Shown here piece by piece: positions 57,601-64,000 of a stretch of 64,000 nucleotides of DNA; positions within the stretch are counted from its first letter, which is position 1; each line of letters starts with the position of its first letter. The stretch spans positions 62,001 through 126,000 of the forward strand of contig JADYYP010000035.1 of the NCBI GenBank assembly GCA_020853575.1, in the 5' to 3' direction. The notes under the pieces are model-generated. The model made no database searches. It was not told where the DNA came from and saw nothing but the letters and a program-made list of their open reading frames with translations. Made by a program: the position numbers and the translations under genes. The stretch comes from Planctomycetota bacterium (GTDB lineage Bacteria > Planctomycetota > UBA1135 > GCA-002686595).

Positions 57601-57703
57601 CGTGGCGGGCGCGCAGGTCAACGTGCAGTGCTGGTACCGCGATCCGAGCGTGCCGAGCAACACGGGCCTCTCCAACGGCCTCGAATTCCACATCACGCCC
57701 TGA
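54608..57703 (+). CDS. secreted right-handed beta-helix protein with four 195-residue repeats and shared C-terminal module
   Basis: This 1031-residue protein has a signal peptide (residues 1-24). Four tandem units of about 195 residues follow, each with PAG.TLTI.AG...KFQ.G, VDGTL.V.G, FTD.RDDS.GGDTN.DG.S.G.AGWW.GL and a FEVRYAGYGY strand. A NNSFP.ISACSFQSN turn is seen in the first two. This is the pattern of right-handed parallel beta-helix (PbH1) proteins. A helix cap follows, and residues 895-1031 are the Cys-containing module also found at 37210 and 43550. AGGAG precedes the ATG. No catalytic site is identified; polysaccharide binding is possible. Confidence 0.83.
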   Translation: MSRPSLWPVLAALASAAWAPCAQAQTFISGALSDSTTGPLGSGVYVTTGNISVPAGQTLTIAAGAIVKFQNGYLFSVDGTLKVNGNAGNKVIFTDIRDDSAGGDTNANGASSGGAGWWYGLLMNDGSDASTLAHFEVRYAGYGYYGGLHMSQSSASFSNGLVRNGLSGGAYLGNNSFPTISACSFQSNGGIAIDGVDVDALPGFANNTATSNGLNGVRVTSGGVSTNATLSPANGINGAVYFDSTLGIPAGKTLTIQAGTVLKFQNGQYVNVDGTLLVNGSSGNKVIFTDFRDDSAGGDTNSDGASSGSAGWWYGLLMNDGSDASVLSSFEVRYAGYGYYGGLHLNLCDATFSGGIVRNGYSSGAYLGNNSFPSISACSFQSNAGRAIDGVPLAALPDLLNNTATSNGSNQVRVVSATVAAPLTLGPANGINGAVFLDATLVVPAAQTLTLQAGLVLKIQTGQWVNVDGTLIAQGASNNPVVFTDYRDDSVGGDTNGDGASGGSAGWWWGLYFNGTSDSSALDYFEVRYAGYGYGAGVNITDSDLKLTRGVVRNCFSAGIDLSGSSARPLINRCLIQQNGASAIARASMAAVPFITRNTATGNAYNHLLVTNGTVSGNLYIDGNAGVNDVVVMQTTLNVPTGAHLTLGPGASFKIVSGQYVNVDGTLDVIGSESDPVVFTDYRDDSIGGDSNGDGSSTGAPGWWYGLLISSNATSNGIDHLRVRYGGYGYYAAITNASPAVGFDHVRVEHSFAYGFQLDNAARARFLATVGCASGILLNGGNFTLEHATVPGGDRGIRDNGPFLGNVVDSIAWGCNFNYDNFAAGQVRYSCGLATGTGNINVDPRFVAPATGDLRLQASSPCIDSGDTLSPLDADGSRSDMGAYPTLGANAPQVYCTGKANSAGCTPFLAPFGFASASSPESFLVRAFNVVNQKNGLFFYGLSGRQSAPFQGGTKCVANPVHRLGLQPSGGNLGVNDCSGIYVQDFNALIQGNVDPLLVAGAQVNVQCWYRDPSVPSNTGLSNGLEFHITP
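54710..57050 (+). repeat. four in-frame tandem repeats, period 585-588 bp
   Basis: The same FTD.RDDS element begins at 54884, 55469, 56054 and 56642, so the period is 585, 585 and 588 bp. Units 1 and 2 share nearly identical stretches such as AACAACTCGTTCCCGA and the following ATCAGCGCGTGCTC, pointing to relatively recent duplication. Unit boundaries are approximate. Confidence 0.8.
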
Positions 57704-57732
57704 CCCGTGCACGAGCCTTGGCGAGGCTCCCC

Positions 57733-57774
57733 GCTCCGCTCCCGGCCGCGCTCGCAAGCGTCCGGGGGCGGAGC
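57733..57774. terminator. 13-bp hairpin between convergent genes
   Basis: GCTCCGCTCCCGG (57733-57745) pairs with CCGGGGGCGGAGC (57762-57774) with one G-T pair and a 16-nt loop. It begins 29 bp after the beta-helix gene stop in the 155-bp gap before the convergent ThyX stop. No T-tract is present. Confidence 0.6.
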
Positions 57775-57858
57775 TCTCGATTCACACCCGCCGGCGCTCC
57801 GCGGACGACGGCGCATCCAACGTCCAGGGCGCTCGAATCCTCAGCGCTCCACGAGCAC

Positions 57859-58656
57859 TCAGTGCTTCGCGAGCAGGCTCTCGCGCGTGACTCCGACGCG
57901 CTCGAGGTCGGTCTTGACGAGCTCGAAGACGGCATCGGCGTAGCGCCGGATCTCGAACTGCGCGTCGGGCTCGAGGCGTTGCTCGAGGAAGTGGATCACG
58001 CCCTGCAGCGACACGGTCCAGTAGGCCTGGCTGTAGAGATTCTGCGGCAACAGCATGCGCGCGATCTCCTTGGCCACGCCGCGCTGGATGCGCTCGCCGT
58101 AGAGCTCGAAAGCGCGTTCGCACTCCGCCAGCATGCGCGCGCGCTCGCCCGCGTGGTCGAACGCGGGCGGTAGATCGACCGACGCCTGCTTGTTGCCGTG
58201 GGGCGGATTGGCGCGCATCACCTGTGGCACGTAGAACTCGGGCGCCCACTGCACGTAGCGCCCGGAGATCTCGTTCCACGAGCAACCCTTGTCGGTGTCG
58301 AACAAGACGTCGAAGACCTCGAGCGAAACGCTCTGACCCTCGACCTCGTACTCGCGCCATCCGCTGCCGACCTGGTACTTGAACGCCTGGCGGAAGACGA
58401 ACAGCGGCGCCTTCCAATGGAAGGTGTAGAAGCTGTGGCGGTAGGGCGAGGTGTGCCCGTGGTTCCACAGGAAGCCTGCGAGCTTGCGATCGTTCTCGTC
58501 GAAGCCGCTCTTCTGCTTCTGGTAGCTGATGCGCGCCGCGTTGACGACCTTGAGCGCGTGGTCTTGCTGCATGCGGTCGACGCAGGCGACGAAGCCGAGT
58601 CCGTCGTCGAGCGTCGCGATCGCACCCGAGGGGAGTTGGAGGCTGGTGGCGGCCAT
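57859..58656 (-). CDS. thyX: flavin-dependent thymidylate synthase, variant motif
   Basis: This 265-residue ThyX methylates dUMP to dTMP using FAD and folate. The fold landmarks are present: HGHTSPYRHSFYTFHWKAPLFV (67-87) and the C-terminal SLQGVIHFLEQRL..DAQFEIRRYA. The usual RHR motif is replaced by KYQVG (93-97), as in the KHQVG phage-like branch but with Tyr for His. About 28 residues are inserted before SWNEISGRY (126-134), which normally follows directly. Activity is therefore probable, not certain. TACACT lies 15 bp before the ATG. Confidence 0.88.
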   Translation of the reverse strand: MAATSLQLPSGAIATLDDGLGFVACVDRMQQDHALKVVNAARISYQKQKSGFDENDRKLAGFLWNHGHTSPYRHSFYTFHWKAPLFVFRQAFKYQVGSGWREYEVEGQSVSLEVFDVLFDTDKGCSWNEISGRYVQWAPEFYVPQVMRANPPHGNKQASVDLPPAFDHAGERARMLAECERAFELYGERIQRGVAKEIARMLLPQNLYSQAYWTVSLQGVIHFLEQRLEPDAQFEIRRYADAVFELVKTDLERVGVTRESLLAKH

Positions 58657-58671
58657 GGGGATGTGCCGCGG

Positions 58672-58677
58672 AGTGTA
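58672..58677 (-). promoter_or_regulatory. -10-like TACACT before thyX
   Basis: On the minus strand TACACT ends 15 bp before the ATG at 58656, in the 22-bp gap after the preceding gene's stop (58679). Confidence 0.3.
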
Positions 58678-58678
58678 C

Positions 58679-61540
58679 TCACTTGCCTTCGCGCGCCGCG
58701 AGCGCGGCGTCGAGCTTCCGTTGCGCGCCCTGGGCCGCGCTCGAAGCTCCGCATGCGCGCGCCGCGAGCTCGGCGTGCGAGCGCGCCGCGAGCACGTCAC
58801 CGGCGTCCAGGTCGCGCCAAGCGAGCGCCTGCTCGAGCGCGCTCTCCAGCCGCGCCAGTCCGTCCTCCCCGCGCGCCGGGTCGAAGCCACCGAAGGCGCG
58901 TTCGAAGGCCGCGACAGGTCCGCGCAGGGCGCGACGCTCGTCGAGCAGCTCGCGGGCGATGCACGCGAAGCTCGACCAATCGCGCAGCGTCTCGCAGGTG
59001 TGCAACAGGCGCTGGCGTGACTCGAACACGCGCATCCAACGGTCGTCGCTCTCGCCCTCACCCTCGAGGCCGATCAGCGCCAGTCGGTCGAGCTCGCGAG
59101 CGGCCAAGTGGTCGCCCTCCGCCGACGCGCGTTCGGCGAGCGCCGCGGCCAAGCGCGCGTCGAGCGTCCACCACGCGCCATTGCGCGCGAGCGCCGCGAG
59201 CATGCTCCGCGAACGTGCCAGTGTCGCACCCAGGGTCAGCTCGACGCGCCAAGCGAATTCCGCGTTGCTCTGCGGATCACCGCGAAAGCGTGCCTCGAGC
59301 TGCCCGCGCGCGGCATCCAAAGGCGCGTCGAGCCAGCCCGCGACGAGCGCGTCGTCCAGGGCCTCCGCGGAGGCCAAGGCCGTGAGCAGCGCCTCGCGCT
59401 CGACCTCGTGCCGCGTGCGGGCCTCCTCGCTCCCCAGATCGGCGTGCGCCAGCGCCGCCGCGCGCTCGCGCAAGTGCTCCACGGCGCGCGGCCAGTCCTT
59501 GCGGCCGAGCGCCAGCGTGGCGTGCGAGCGCAGCTCGAGATTGCGCGACTGCGAGGCCGCGATCAGGGCCTCGACATCCGGCGGAGAGTGCGCGGCGAGC
59601 ACGTCGACCGCCAGTTGACGCAGAGCATCGTTGGCGCGCTCGTCGAGCATGAGCCGCCGCACGAAGGCCTGCCCGCGCGCAGTGTTCGAGGCCGCGGCGG
59701 CCCGCAGCGCGCGGCTTTTGAGCTCCGAATCGCAGCTCGCGAAATCGCGTTCGAGCCCCGCGACGGCGTCCTCGCGCCCCAGCGGAGCGAGCATCAGCTC
59801 GGCCTCGATGCGCAGGCGGCTGGGAACCTCGGGCGCGAGCCATGCGTCGAGCTCGGCGCGACCTTCGAGCGACTGCCCCAGCGACCACACGCACAGCTTC
59901 CCGATCTCGACGTCGCGCCGTCCGACACGTCTCAGCGCATCGAGCTGAGCCGCGACGTCGGCGCCCGCGCTCTGCACGTGCACCGCGCGCACCAGCGCAC
60001 TTGCCCGGCGCTCGAGCTCCAAGACGACCTGGTCCGCGCCGTCGAGCTCCGCGAGCACCTCCTGCAGCTCGCGGCGCGCGATCCGCGCCAGCTCCGCGTC
60101 GGGCGCGAAGGCCGCGAGCAGCTCCAGGGCTTGCGCCGTGTGCTCGCGCTCGTCGAGCAGCGCGATCAAGTCCGCTCGAAAGGGCGTCGGCGCTTCGTCG
60201 CGCGGCAGTTCCTCGAGCGCGGCGATGCGGCGCGGAGCGTCGAATCCCACCCAACGGCGATGCAGTTCCGCGAGCCATGGCGCGACCGGCGCGTCGCACA
60301 GCCCTTCGAAAGCCACGTCGACCACCCGCGGGTCGGAGTCGGCGAGCGCGCGCACCAGCAGCTCACCGGTCTCGCGTGCTTCGAGCTCGACGTGCTCGGC
60401 CGCCAGCACGGCGGCGATCTCCAGCCGCAGCGCCTCGTCGACGCGCGGGTCGAGCCACGGCGCGACACGCGCCACGTCCCAGCGTTCGACGCGCCCGCGC
60501 ACCAGCGACCAACAGACCGCGCGCTCGTCGGCCTCCAAGGCGGAGTCGAGCGCCAGCTCGAGCAGAGTGAACGGCTCGAGGGCCTCGCCGGCCCCACGCA
60601 GGGCCTCGAGTCGTTCCGCGCCGCCGTGCAACTCAGCGCGAGCGAACAGCGCCCGTCCGAGCTGCTCGCCGTGCGTCCGCGCCGCGCGCGCTGCTTCGAG
60701 GAACGTGCCCTCGAGCCGCGCGGGACCCGGCCATGCTTCCACGATCGCGGCGCTGTCGCCGACGCCGTGGTAGCGCATGCGCAGCGCCTCGAGCACCGCG
60801 CGCGGCGTGCGTTGCGTGGTCTCGCGCGCCAGATCGTCGAGCAGGGCCTCGCTCGGATGCGCCCATGCCAGCCGCTGGAGGAACTCGAGCACCGCGGCGG
60901 GCCCCAATCCGAGCTCGATGCGCCACAGGGCCACGAGCGTTTGCGGCGCAGCCTCGCCGCGCCGGAAGATCTCGACGCGCGCCGCCTGCGCCACGCGCTC
61001 GTCGCGGTCCAGCGCCAGCCGCAGCAGCGACTGCCCGGCGTGCTCTTGCGCACCCAGCGCCCCCACCAATGCGATGCGCACGCTCGGCAGCCGGTGCTCG
61101 ACCAGCGGCATCCACCACGACTCCGCGCCAAGCGGATCGGGTGGCTCGCTCGGATCGCCGAAGCACTGTGTGAAGCGCATTCCGAGGTGAGCGGCGCCCA
61201 CGAGCTCGAGCGCCGCCACCAGCTCTCGCGGATCGAGCTCGAGCGCGCCCAGCGGCACGCTGCGACCCGCGACGCGGACGGCGTCCTCGCTTCCATCGAC
61301 GACCCCGACGCGCAGGCCGCGCGCGACGGCCTCGAAGAGCTCGGCGCGTTCGAGAAAGCGCTGTGGCGCAGCGATCTCGGGCTCGAACGCCGCGCGCCGC
61401 GCCGTTCCATCGAGCGCCCATTCGCGCACGCGCCACTCGCGCTGCACGAAGTCGGCCGCGTCGCGCGCGCGAACGTCCTGCGCGCCCGCGTGCGGCGCGC
61501 AGCTCAGGAGGAGAGCCGCCGCTGCGCCTGCGCGAGCCAT
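58679..61540 (-). CDS. large exported alpha-helical (HEAT-repeat-like) protein
   Basis: This 953-residue protein has a putative signal peptide (residues 1-20). An almost entirely helical, Ala/Leu/Arg/Glu-rich body follows in which 30-40 residue helical pairs recur (for example LRLALDRDERVAQAARVEIFRRG and LRLEIAAVLAAEHVELEA). This is suggestive of HEAT/armadillo repeats that test and carry protein contacts. No catalytic motif is recognised. Its start overlaps the end of the NAD(P)HX dehydratase gene by 37 bp, so the two are probably co-transcribed. The function is unknown. Confidence 0.72.
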   Translation of the reverse strand: MARAGAAAALLLSCAPHAGAQDVRARDAADFVQREWRVREWALDGTARRAAFEPEIAAPQRFLERAELFEAVARGLRVGVVDGSEDAVRVAGRSVPLGALELDPRELVAALELVGAAHLGMRFTQCFGDPSEPPDPLGAESWWMPLVEHRLPSVRIALVGALGAQEHAGQSLLRLALDRDERVAQAARVEIFRRGEAAPQTLVALWRIELGLGPAAVLEFLQRLAWAHPSEALLDDLARETTQRTPRAVLEALRMRYHGVGDSAAIVEAWPGPARLEGTFLEAARAARTHGEQLGRALFARAELHGGAERLEALRGAGEALEPFTLLELALDSALEADERAVCWSLVRGRVERWDVARVAPWLDPRVDEALRLEIAAVLAAEHVELEARETGELLVRALADSDPRVVDVAFEGLCDAPVAPWLAELHRRWVGFDAPRRIAALEELPRDEAPTPFRADLIALLDEREHTAQALELLAAFAPDAELARIARRELQEVLAELDGADQVVLELERRASALVRAVHVQSAGADVAAQLDALRRVGRRDVEIGKLCVWSLGQSLEGRAELDAWLAPEVPSRLRIEAELMLAPLGREDAVAGLERDFASCDSELKSRALRAAAASNTARGQAFVRRLMLDERANDALRQLAVDVLAAHSPPDVEALIAASQSRNLELRSHATLALGRKDWPRAVEHLRERAAALAHADLGSEEARTRHEVEREALLTALASAEALDDALVAGWLDAPLDAARGQLEARFRGDPQSNAEFAWRVELTLGATLARSRSMLAALARNGAWWTLDARLAAALAERASAEGDHLAARELDRLALIGLEGEGESDDRWMRVFESRQRLLHTCETLRDWSSFACIARELLDERRALRGPVAAFERAFGGFDPARGEDGLARLESALEQALAWRDLDAGDVLAARSHAELAARACGASSAAQGAQRKLDAALAAREGK

Positions 61541-62367
61541 TGGATCAAGTCCGAGGCGATCACGGCGCGTCGACCGAGATGCGCCGCCGCGAGATCGCCG
61601 GCGAGCCCGTGCGCGCGCACCGCTGCGCAGGCCGCGTCCAACGGGGTCCAGTGCGGGTGCTGGCCGGTGCCACACAACGCCAAGTAGGCGCCGACGATGC
61701 CCGCGAGCACGTCGCCCGCGCCGGCCGTCGCCATGCCCGGGTTGCCGGTGTCGTTCACGTACACCTGTCGACCGTCGGTGACGACCGTGTGCTGGCCCTT
61801 GAGGCACACGATCGCGCCGCTGAGCTCGGCCAATTCGCGGGCAGCGCGCTCGCGGCCTTGCGGGTCGCCGGGGATCGCTCGACGGAGCAAGCGCGCGGCC
61901 TCACCGGGATGCGGCGTGATCACGGTTGGCCCCACGCGCTGCGAGAGCGCGTCCGGCGCGCCTTCGAGCGCGTTGAGCGCATCGGCGTCGGCCACCAGCG
62001 GTACGCGACTCTCGCGACCGTTCAGCACGCGCAACCACAACTGCGCGTCGTTCTGCAGCCCGAGCCCGCAGCCGGCGACGATCGAGTGGAAGCCGCGCTC
62101 GGCGATCGCGAACGGCAAATCGCGCGGGTGCGGCACGCGCAGCAGGATCGCTTCGGGCGCGGCGATCGGCAGCGCGCGGGCGACGGCCTCGCAGGTGTCG
62201 AGCACCGTGACCAGCCCGGCTCCGGCGCGCTGCGCGGCGCGCGCGACGAGCAGCGCGGCGCCCGGCATCAGCTCGCTCCCACACACGACGAGCACGCGGC
62301 CCGCGTCGCCCTTGTGCGCGTCGGGCGCGAGCTCTGGAACCGCCAACGAGCGTTCGACCTCGCCCAC
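61504..62367 (-). CDS. nnrD: ADP/ATP-dependent NAD(P)H-hydrate dehydratase (NnrD domain only)
   Basis: This 287-residue protein is the ribokinase-like dehydratase that repairs hydrated NAD(P)H. HKGDAGRVLVVCGS (near 23), VADADALNAL, TVITPHPGEAARLL and NPGMATAGAGDVLAGIVGAYLA (phosphate loop and catalytic Asp) match the C-terminal half of bifunctional Nnr proteins. The NnrE epimerase half is absent and not encoded next to it. GTG at 62367, with GGAG upstream, is the best start; a CTG overlapping the upstream TGA is the alternative. It is 11 bp after the asparaginase gene. Confidence 0.88.
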   Translation of the reverse strand: MGEVERSLAVPELAPDAHKGDAGRVLVVCGSELMPGAALLVARAAQRAGAGLVTVLDTCEAVARALPIAAPEAILLRVPHPRDLPFAIAERGFHSIVAGCGLGLQNDAQLWLRVLNGRESRVPLVADADALNALEGAPDALSQRVGPTVITPHPGEAARLLRRAIPGDPQGRERAARELAELSGAIVCLKGQHTVVTDGRQVYVNDTGNPGMATAGAGDVLAGIVGAYLALCGTGQHPHWTPLDAACAAVRAHGLAGDLAAAHLGRRAVIASDLIQWLAQAQRRLSS

Positions 62368-62378
62368 CTCGTCTCCGT

Positions 62379-63428
62379 TCAGGCCGTGACCTCGAGGCGG
62401 CCGATGTCGAGCCCCGCCCAGTTCTTGATGCCGCCGGCGCGCCACTCGTCGAGACCCGCGGCCTCGTGGCGTCCGAGGAAGCCGAAGCGCACGAGCAGAT
62501 CGACCACCACCGCGTTCATCGCGCGGTAACCGCCGTCGTCGATCTTCACCGCCAATCCGCGGTCCGCGCCGCGGATGCCGACCACGTAGACGGCCTCGGT
62601 GCCGAGCTTGGGGAACAGCCGGCCGCCGCTGGCGCGCAGCAGATCGGAGCACAAGCTGTGCTTGGTCGAGCCCACGAGGTCGGGGAAGGCCGCCGCGGCG
62701 CGCGTCATGCGCTCGCAAGCGCGGCGCCGCGGATCGGGGAGCCCACTGGGATTGGCCACGCGCGCGAGCGCCGTCGCCAGTCGCGCGAGCGGCAAGTAGA
62801 ACGTCGGCGCGCTGCACCCGTCGGTCGCGACGTCGAGCTCGCCCGGCAACGCTCCGCTCATCTCCTCGACCGCGCGCCGCACCGCCTGCTGCGAGGCGCA
62901 GTTCGGATCGAGGTAGCTCGCCAGATCGACGCCCATGTGCGCGGCGAGCGCCAGGAAGCCGGTGTGCTTGCCCGAACAGTTGTTGTGGACTGGCGTGGGC
63001 TTCTCGCCGCGGATCAGCAGCGCGCGGCGCGCGTCGGCGTCGACCGGCGTCTGCGGACCGCACTTGAGGTGCTGCACCCCGAGCCCGAGCCGCGCGAGCA
63101 TGCCGTGCACGCGCCGCACGTGGATTTCCTCGGCGTGGTGCGACGCCAGCGTGAGCGCGACCTCGTCATCGGTGAACTGGAAGCGCTCGGCGGCGCCGCT
63201 CTCGAGCAGCGGAAGCGCCTGCAGCGACTTGGTCGCGCTGCGCGGAAAGACCGGGTGATTCCAATCGCCGACGCCGTCGATCACCGCTCCCGAAGCGTCG
63301 ACCAACACCCAAGCGCCGCGGTGCTGCGATTCGACGTGGCGTCCGCGCCAGACACGGGCCAGGACGGGTTGGTCGGGCCACAGCGGAGGAGCGAGGGAGG
63401 TCTCGGCGCAAGAGTGAGGGCGGTTCAT
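62379..63428 (-). CDS. asparaginase II family (ReAV-type L-asparaginase)
   Basis: This 349-residue enzyme hydrolyses asparagine by the inducible Rhizobium ReAV-type mechanism. The serine-lysine pair is SATK (S64, K67). The zinc/cysteine sites are C151-SG-K154 in HNNCSGKHTGF and C205 in TDGCSAPTF. The spacings of 87 residues from S64 to C151 and 54 from C151 to C205 equal those of ReAV S48/C135/C189. The family is unrelated to the classic type I/II asparaginases. A TAGAAT box is 22 bp before the ATG. It is divergent from the zinc-ribbon gene. Confidence 0.92.
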   Translation of the reverse strand: MNRPHSCAETSLAPPLWPDQPVLARVWRGRHVESQHRGAWVLVDASGAVIDGVGDWNHPVFPRSATKSLQALPLLESGAAERFQFTDDEVALTLASHHAEEIHVRRVHGMLARLGLGVQHLKCGPQTPVDADARRALLIRGEKPTPVHNNCSGKHTGFLALAAHMGVDLASYLDPNCASQQAVRRAVEEMSGALPGELDVATDGCSAPTFYLPLARLATALARVANPSGLPDPRRRACERMTRAAAAFPDLVGSTKHSLCSDLLRASGGRLFPKLGTEAVYVVGIRGADRGLAVKIDDGGYRAMNAVVVDLLVRFGFLGRHEAAGLDEWRAGGIKNWAGLDIGRLEVTA

Positions 63429-63450
63429 CGCGGGAACTTCGAGCCCGAGC

Positions 63451-63456
63451 ATTCTA
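63451..63456 (-). promoter_or_regulatory. -10-like TAGAAT before the asparaginase gene
   Basis: Minus-strand GTAGAAT ends 22 bp before the ATG at 63428. It is one of two back-to-back TAGAAT boxes in the 85-bp divergent gap. Confidence 0.45.
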
Positions 63457-63500
63457 CGCGGCACGGAACGCATCCGGTGTCGCACTTGGGCGTGCTCGCA

Positions 63501-63506
63501 TAGAAT
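63501..63506 (+). promoter_or_regulatory. -10-like TAGAAT 7 bp before a start codon
   Basis: TAGAAT ends 7 bp before the GTG at 63514. It mirrors the minus-strand box at 63451-63456. Confidence 0.5.
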
Positions 63507-63513
63507 TCGCGCC

Positions 63514-64000
63514 GTGATCCCCTTCGAACGCGAACCCGGCGAGCATCGAGAGCCGCACCACGGTCGCGGTGAGCGCTGGCGGCCGCGCGACGCCGTCGAT
63601 CCGGCGTTGCGCAGCGCTGGCGAGCCGCGCGTCGCGCGCGCGCACTCGCGCTTGGAAGCCTGGGCGAGCTGGCTCGTCGCGCCGCTGTTCCTGGCGGCGA
63701 TCGCCGCCGGATTGTTGCTGATCACGCGCGGCCCCGACCAACTGTTCGCGCTCGCCTTCGGGTTGGTCCTGATGCTCGGCTCGAGCTGGATCGTGGCCTG
63801 TTCCCTGTTCCCCGCGCGCGCCGACCGCACCTGCCCGCGCTGCGGCGACGAGGCGCTCGTGCGGCTGGATCCGCAGTCCGCGCGCGGTGTGCGTTGCTCG
63901 GCGTGCTCGTGGCGCGATCCGAGCGTGAGCTCGTTCCTGCTCGCCGAGGACGACGGCGCCGATCTCGAGCAGATCGCGCTGCGCGAACGCGCGCATCCGC
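63514..64000 (+). CDS. zinc-ribbon membrane protein (partial, runs off the window)
   Basis: The frame is open from a GTG at 63514 to the window end (162 residues, no stop). After a polar N terminus there are two membrane segments (around LVAPLFLAAIAAGLLLI and ALAFGLVLMLGSSWIVA). A zinc ribbon with CPRCGD and CSACSW follows, ending in a negatively charged stretch. No family is assigned. The upstream TAGAAT 7 bp from the GTG, in a divergent promoter shared with the asparaginase, supports the start. Confidence 0.7.
   Translation, partial: MIPFEREPGEHREPHHGRGERWRPRDAVDPALRSAGEPRVARAHSRLEAWASWLVAPLFLAAIAAGLLLITRGPDQLFALAFGLVLMLGSSWIVACSLFPARADRTCPRCGDEALVRLDPQSARGVRCSACSWRDPSVSSFLLAEDDGADLEQIALRERAHP

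Overview
This is a GC-rich chromosomal window (A/T-poor throughout, codon third positions almost all G/C) from a free-living bacterium. It most likely comes from the Planctomycetota, from a lineage outside the best-studied genera. The pointers are ECF sigma factors paired with Hanks-type Ser/Thr kinases, a kinase fused to a sulfatase-modifying (FGE-like) domain, a YdjY-type secreted protein, and three large secreted proteins that share a Cys-containing C-terminal module starting YCT...GC.P. The taxonomy is inferred from protein families only. No rRNA, tRNA, CRISPR array, insertion sequence or prophage gene was found.

Layout. 1-718: rhomboid protease. 742-12864: a light/photo-oxidative stress island. 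A B12-binding MerR regulator of the LitR/CarH type sits at its centre. On one side is a minus-strand run of DUF523-DUF1722, DUF1295, two Cfa-type methyltransferases, a fatty-acid desaturase, an FAD oxidoreductase and DUF1365. Divergently lie a TIGR01777-SRPBCC fusion, a uracil-DNA glycosylase and a class II photolyase. 13004-14601: a frameshifted secreted protein with a peptidase-S74 (endosialidase chaperone) tail. 14748-18382: an ECF sigma factor with a long C-terminal extension, a nitronate-monooxygenase-like protein and DUF2071. 18487-22992: a MacAB-like four-gene exporter. 23011-26282: cupin, NUDIX-like protein, kinase and ECF sigma factor. 26371-27696: a TlpA-like thioredoxin protein with an in-frame TGA in place of the first catalytic cysteine, followed by a SECIS-like hairpin; I read it as a selenoprotein. 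28097-33011: a Gld-like ABC transporter operon. 33102-36991: CPA2 antiporter, orphan DNA methyltransferase, hydrolase and a small membrane protein. 37210-45968: large secreted proteins, an M3 peptidase and a small membrane protein. 46029-51092: deoxyhypusine-synthase-like protein, methyltransferase, inositol-1-phosphate synthase, membrane protein and YdjY protein. 51271-57703: ECF sigma factor, kinase-FGE fusion and a four-repeat beta-helix secreted protein. 57859-64000: variant ThyX, a large exported protein, NAD(P)HX dehydratase, a ReAV-type asparaginase and a truncated zinc-ribbon membrane protein.

How the genes work together. The light island combines DNA repair (photolyase, uracil glycosylase) with membrane-lipid remodelling under one B12 photoreceptor. 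The ECF/kinase pairs look like envelope-signalling units. Genes inside operons often overlap by 4 bp (ATGA or GTGA). Many transcription-unit head genes have a TAnnnT hexamer only 7-10 bp before the start codon and no Shine-Dalgarno, which suggests leaderless transcription. Long GC-rich hairpins without T-tracts sit at several gene ends and probably act as terminators or 3' stabilisers.
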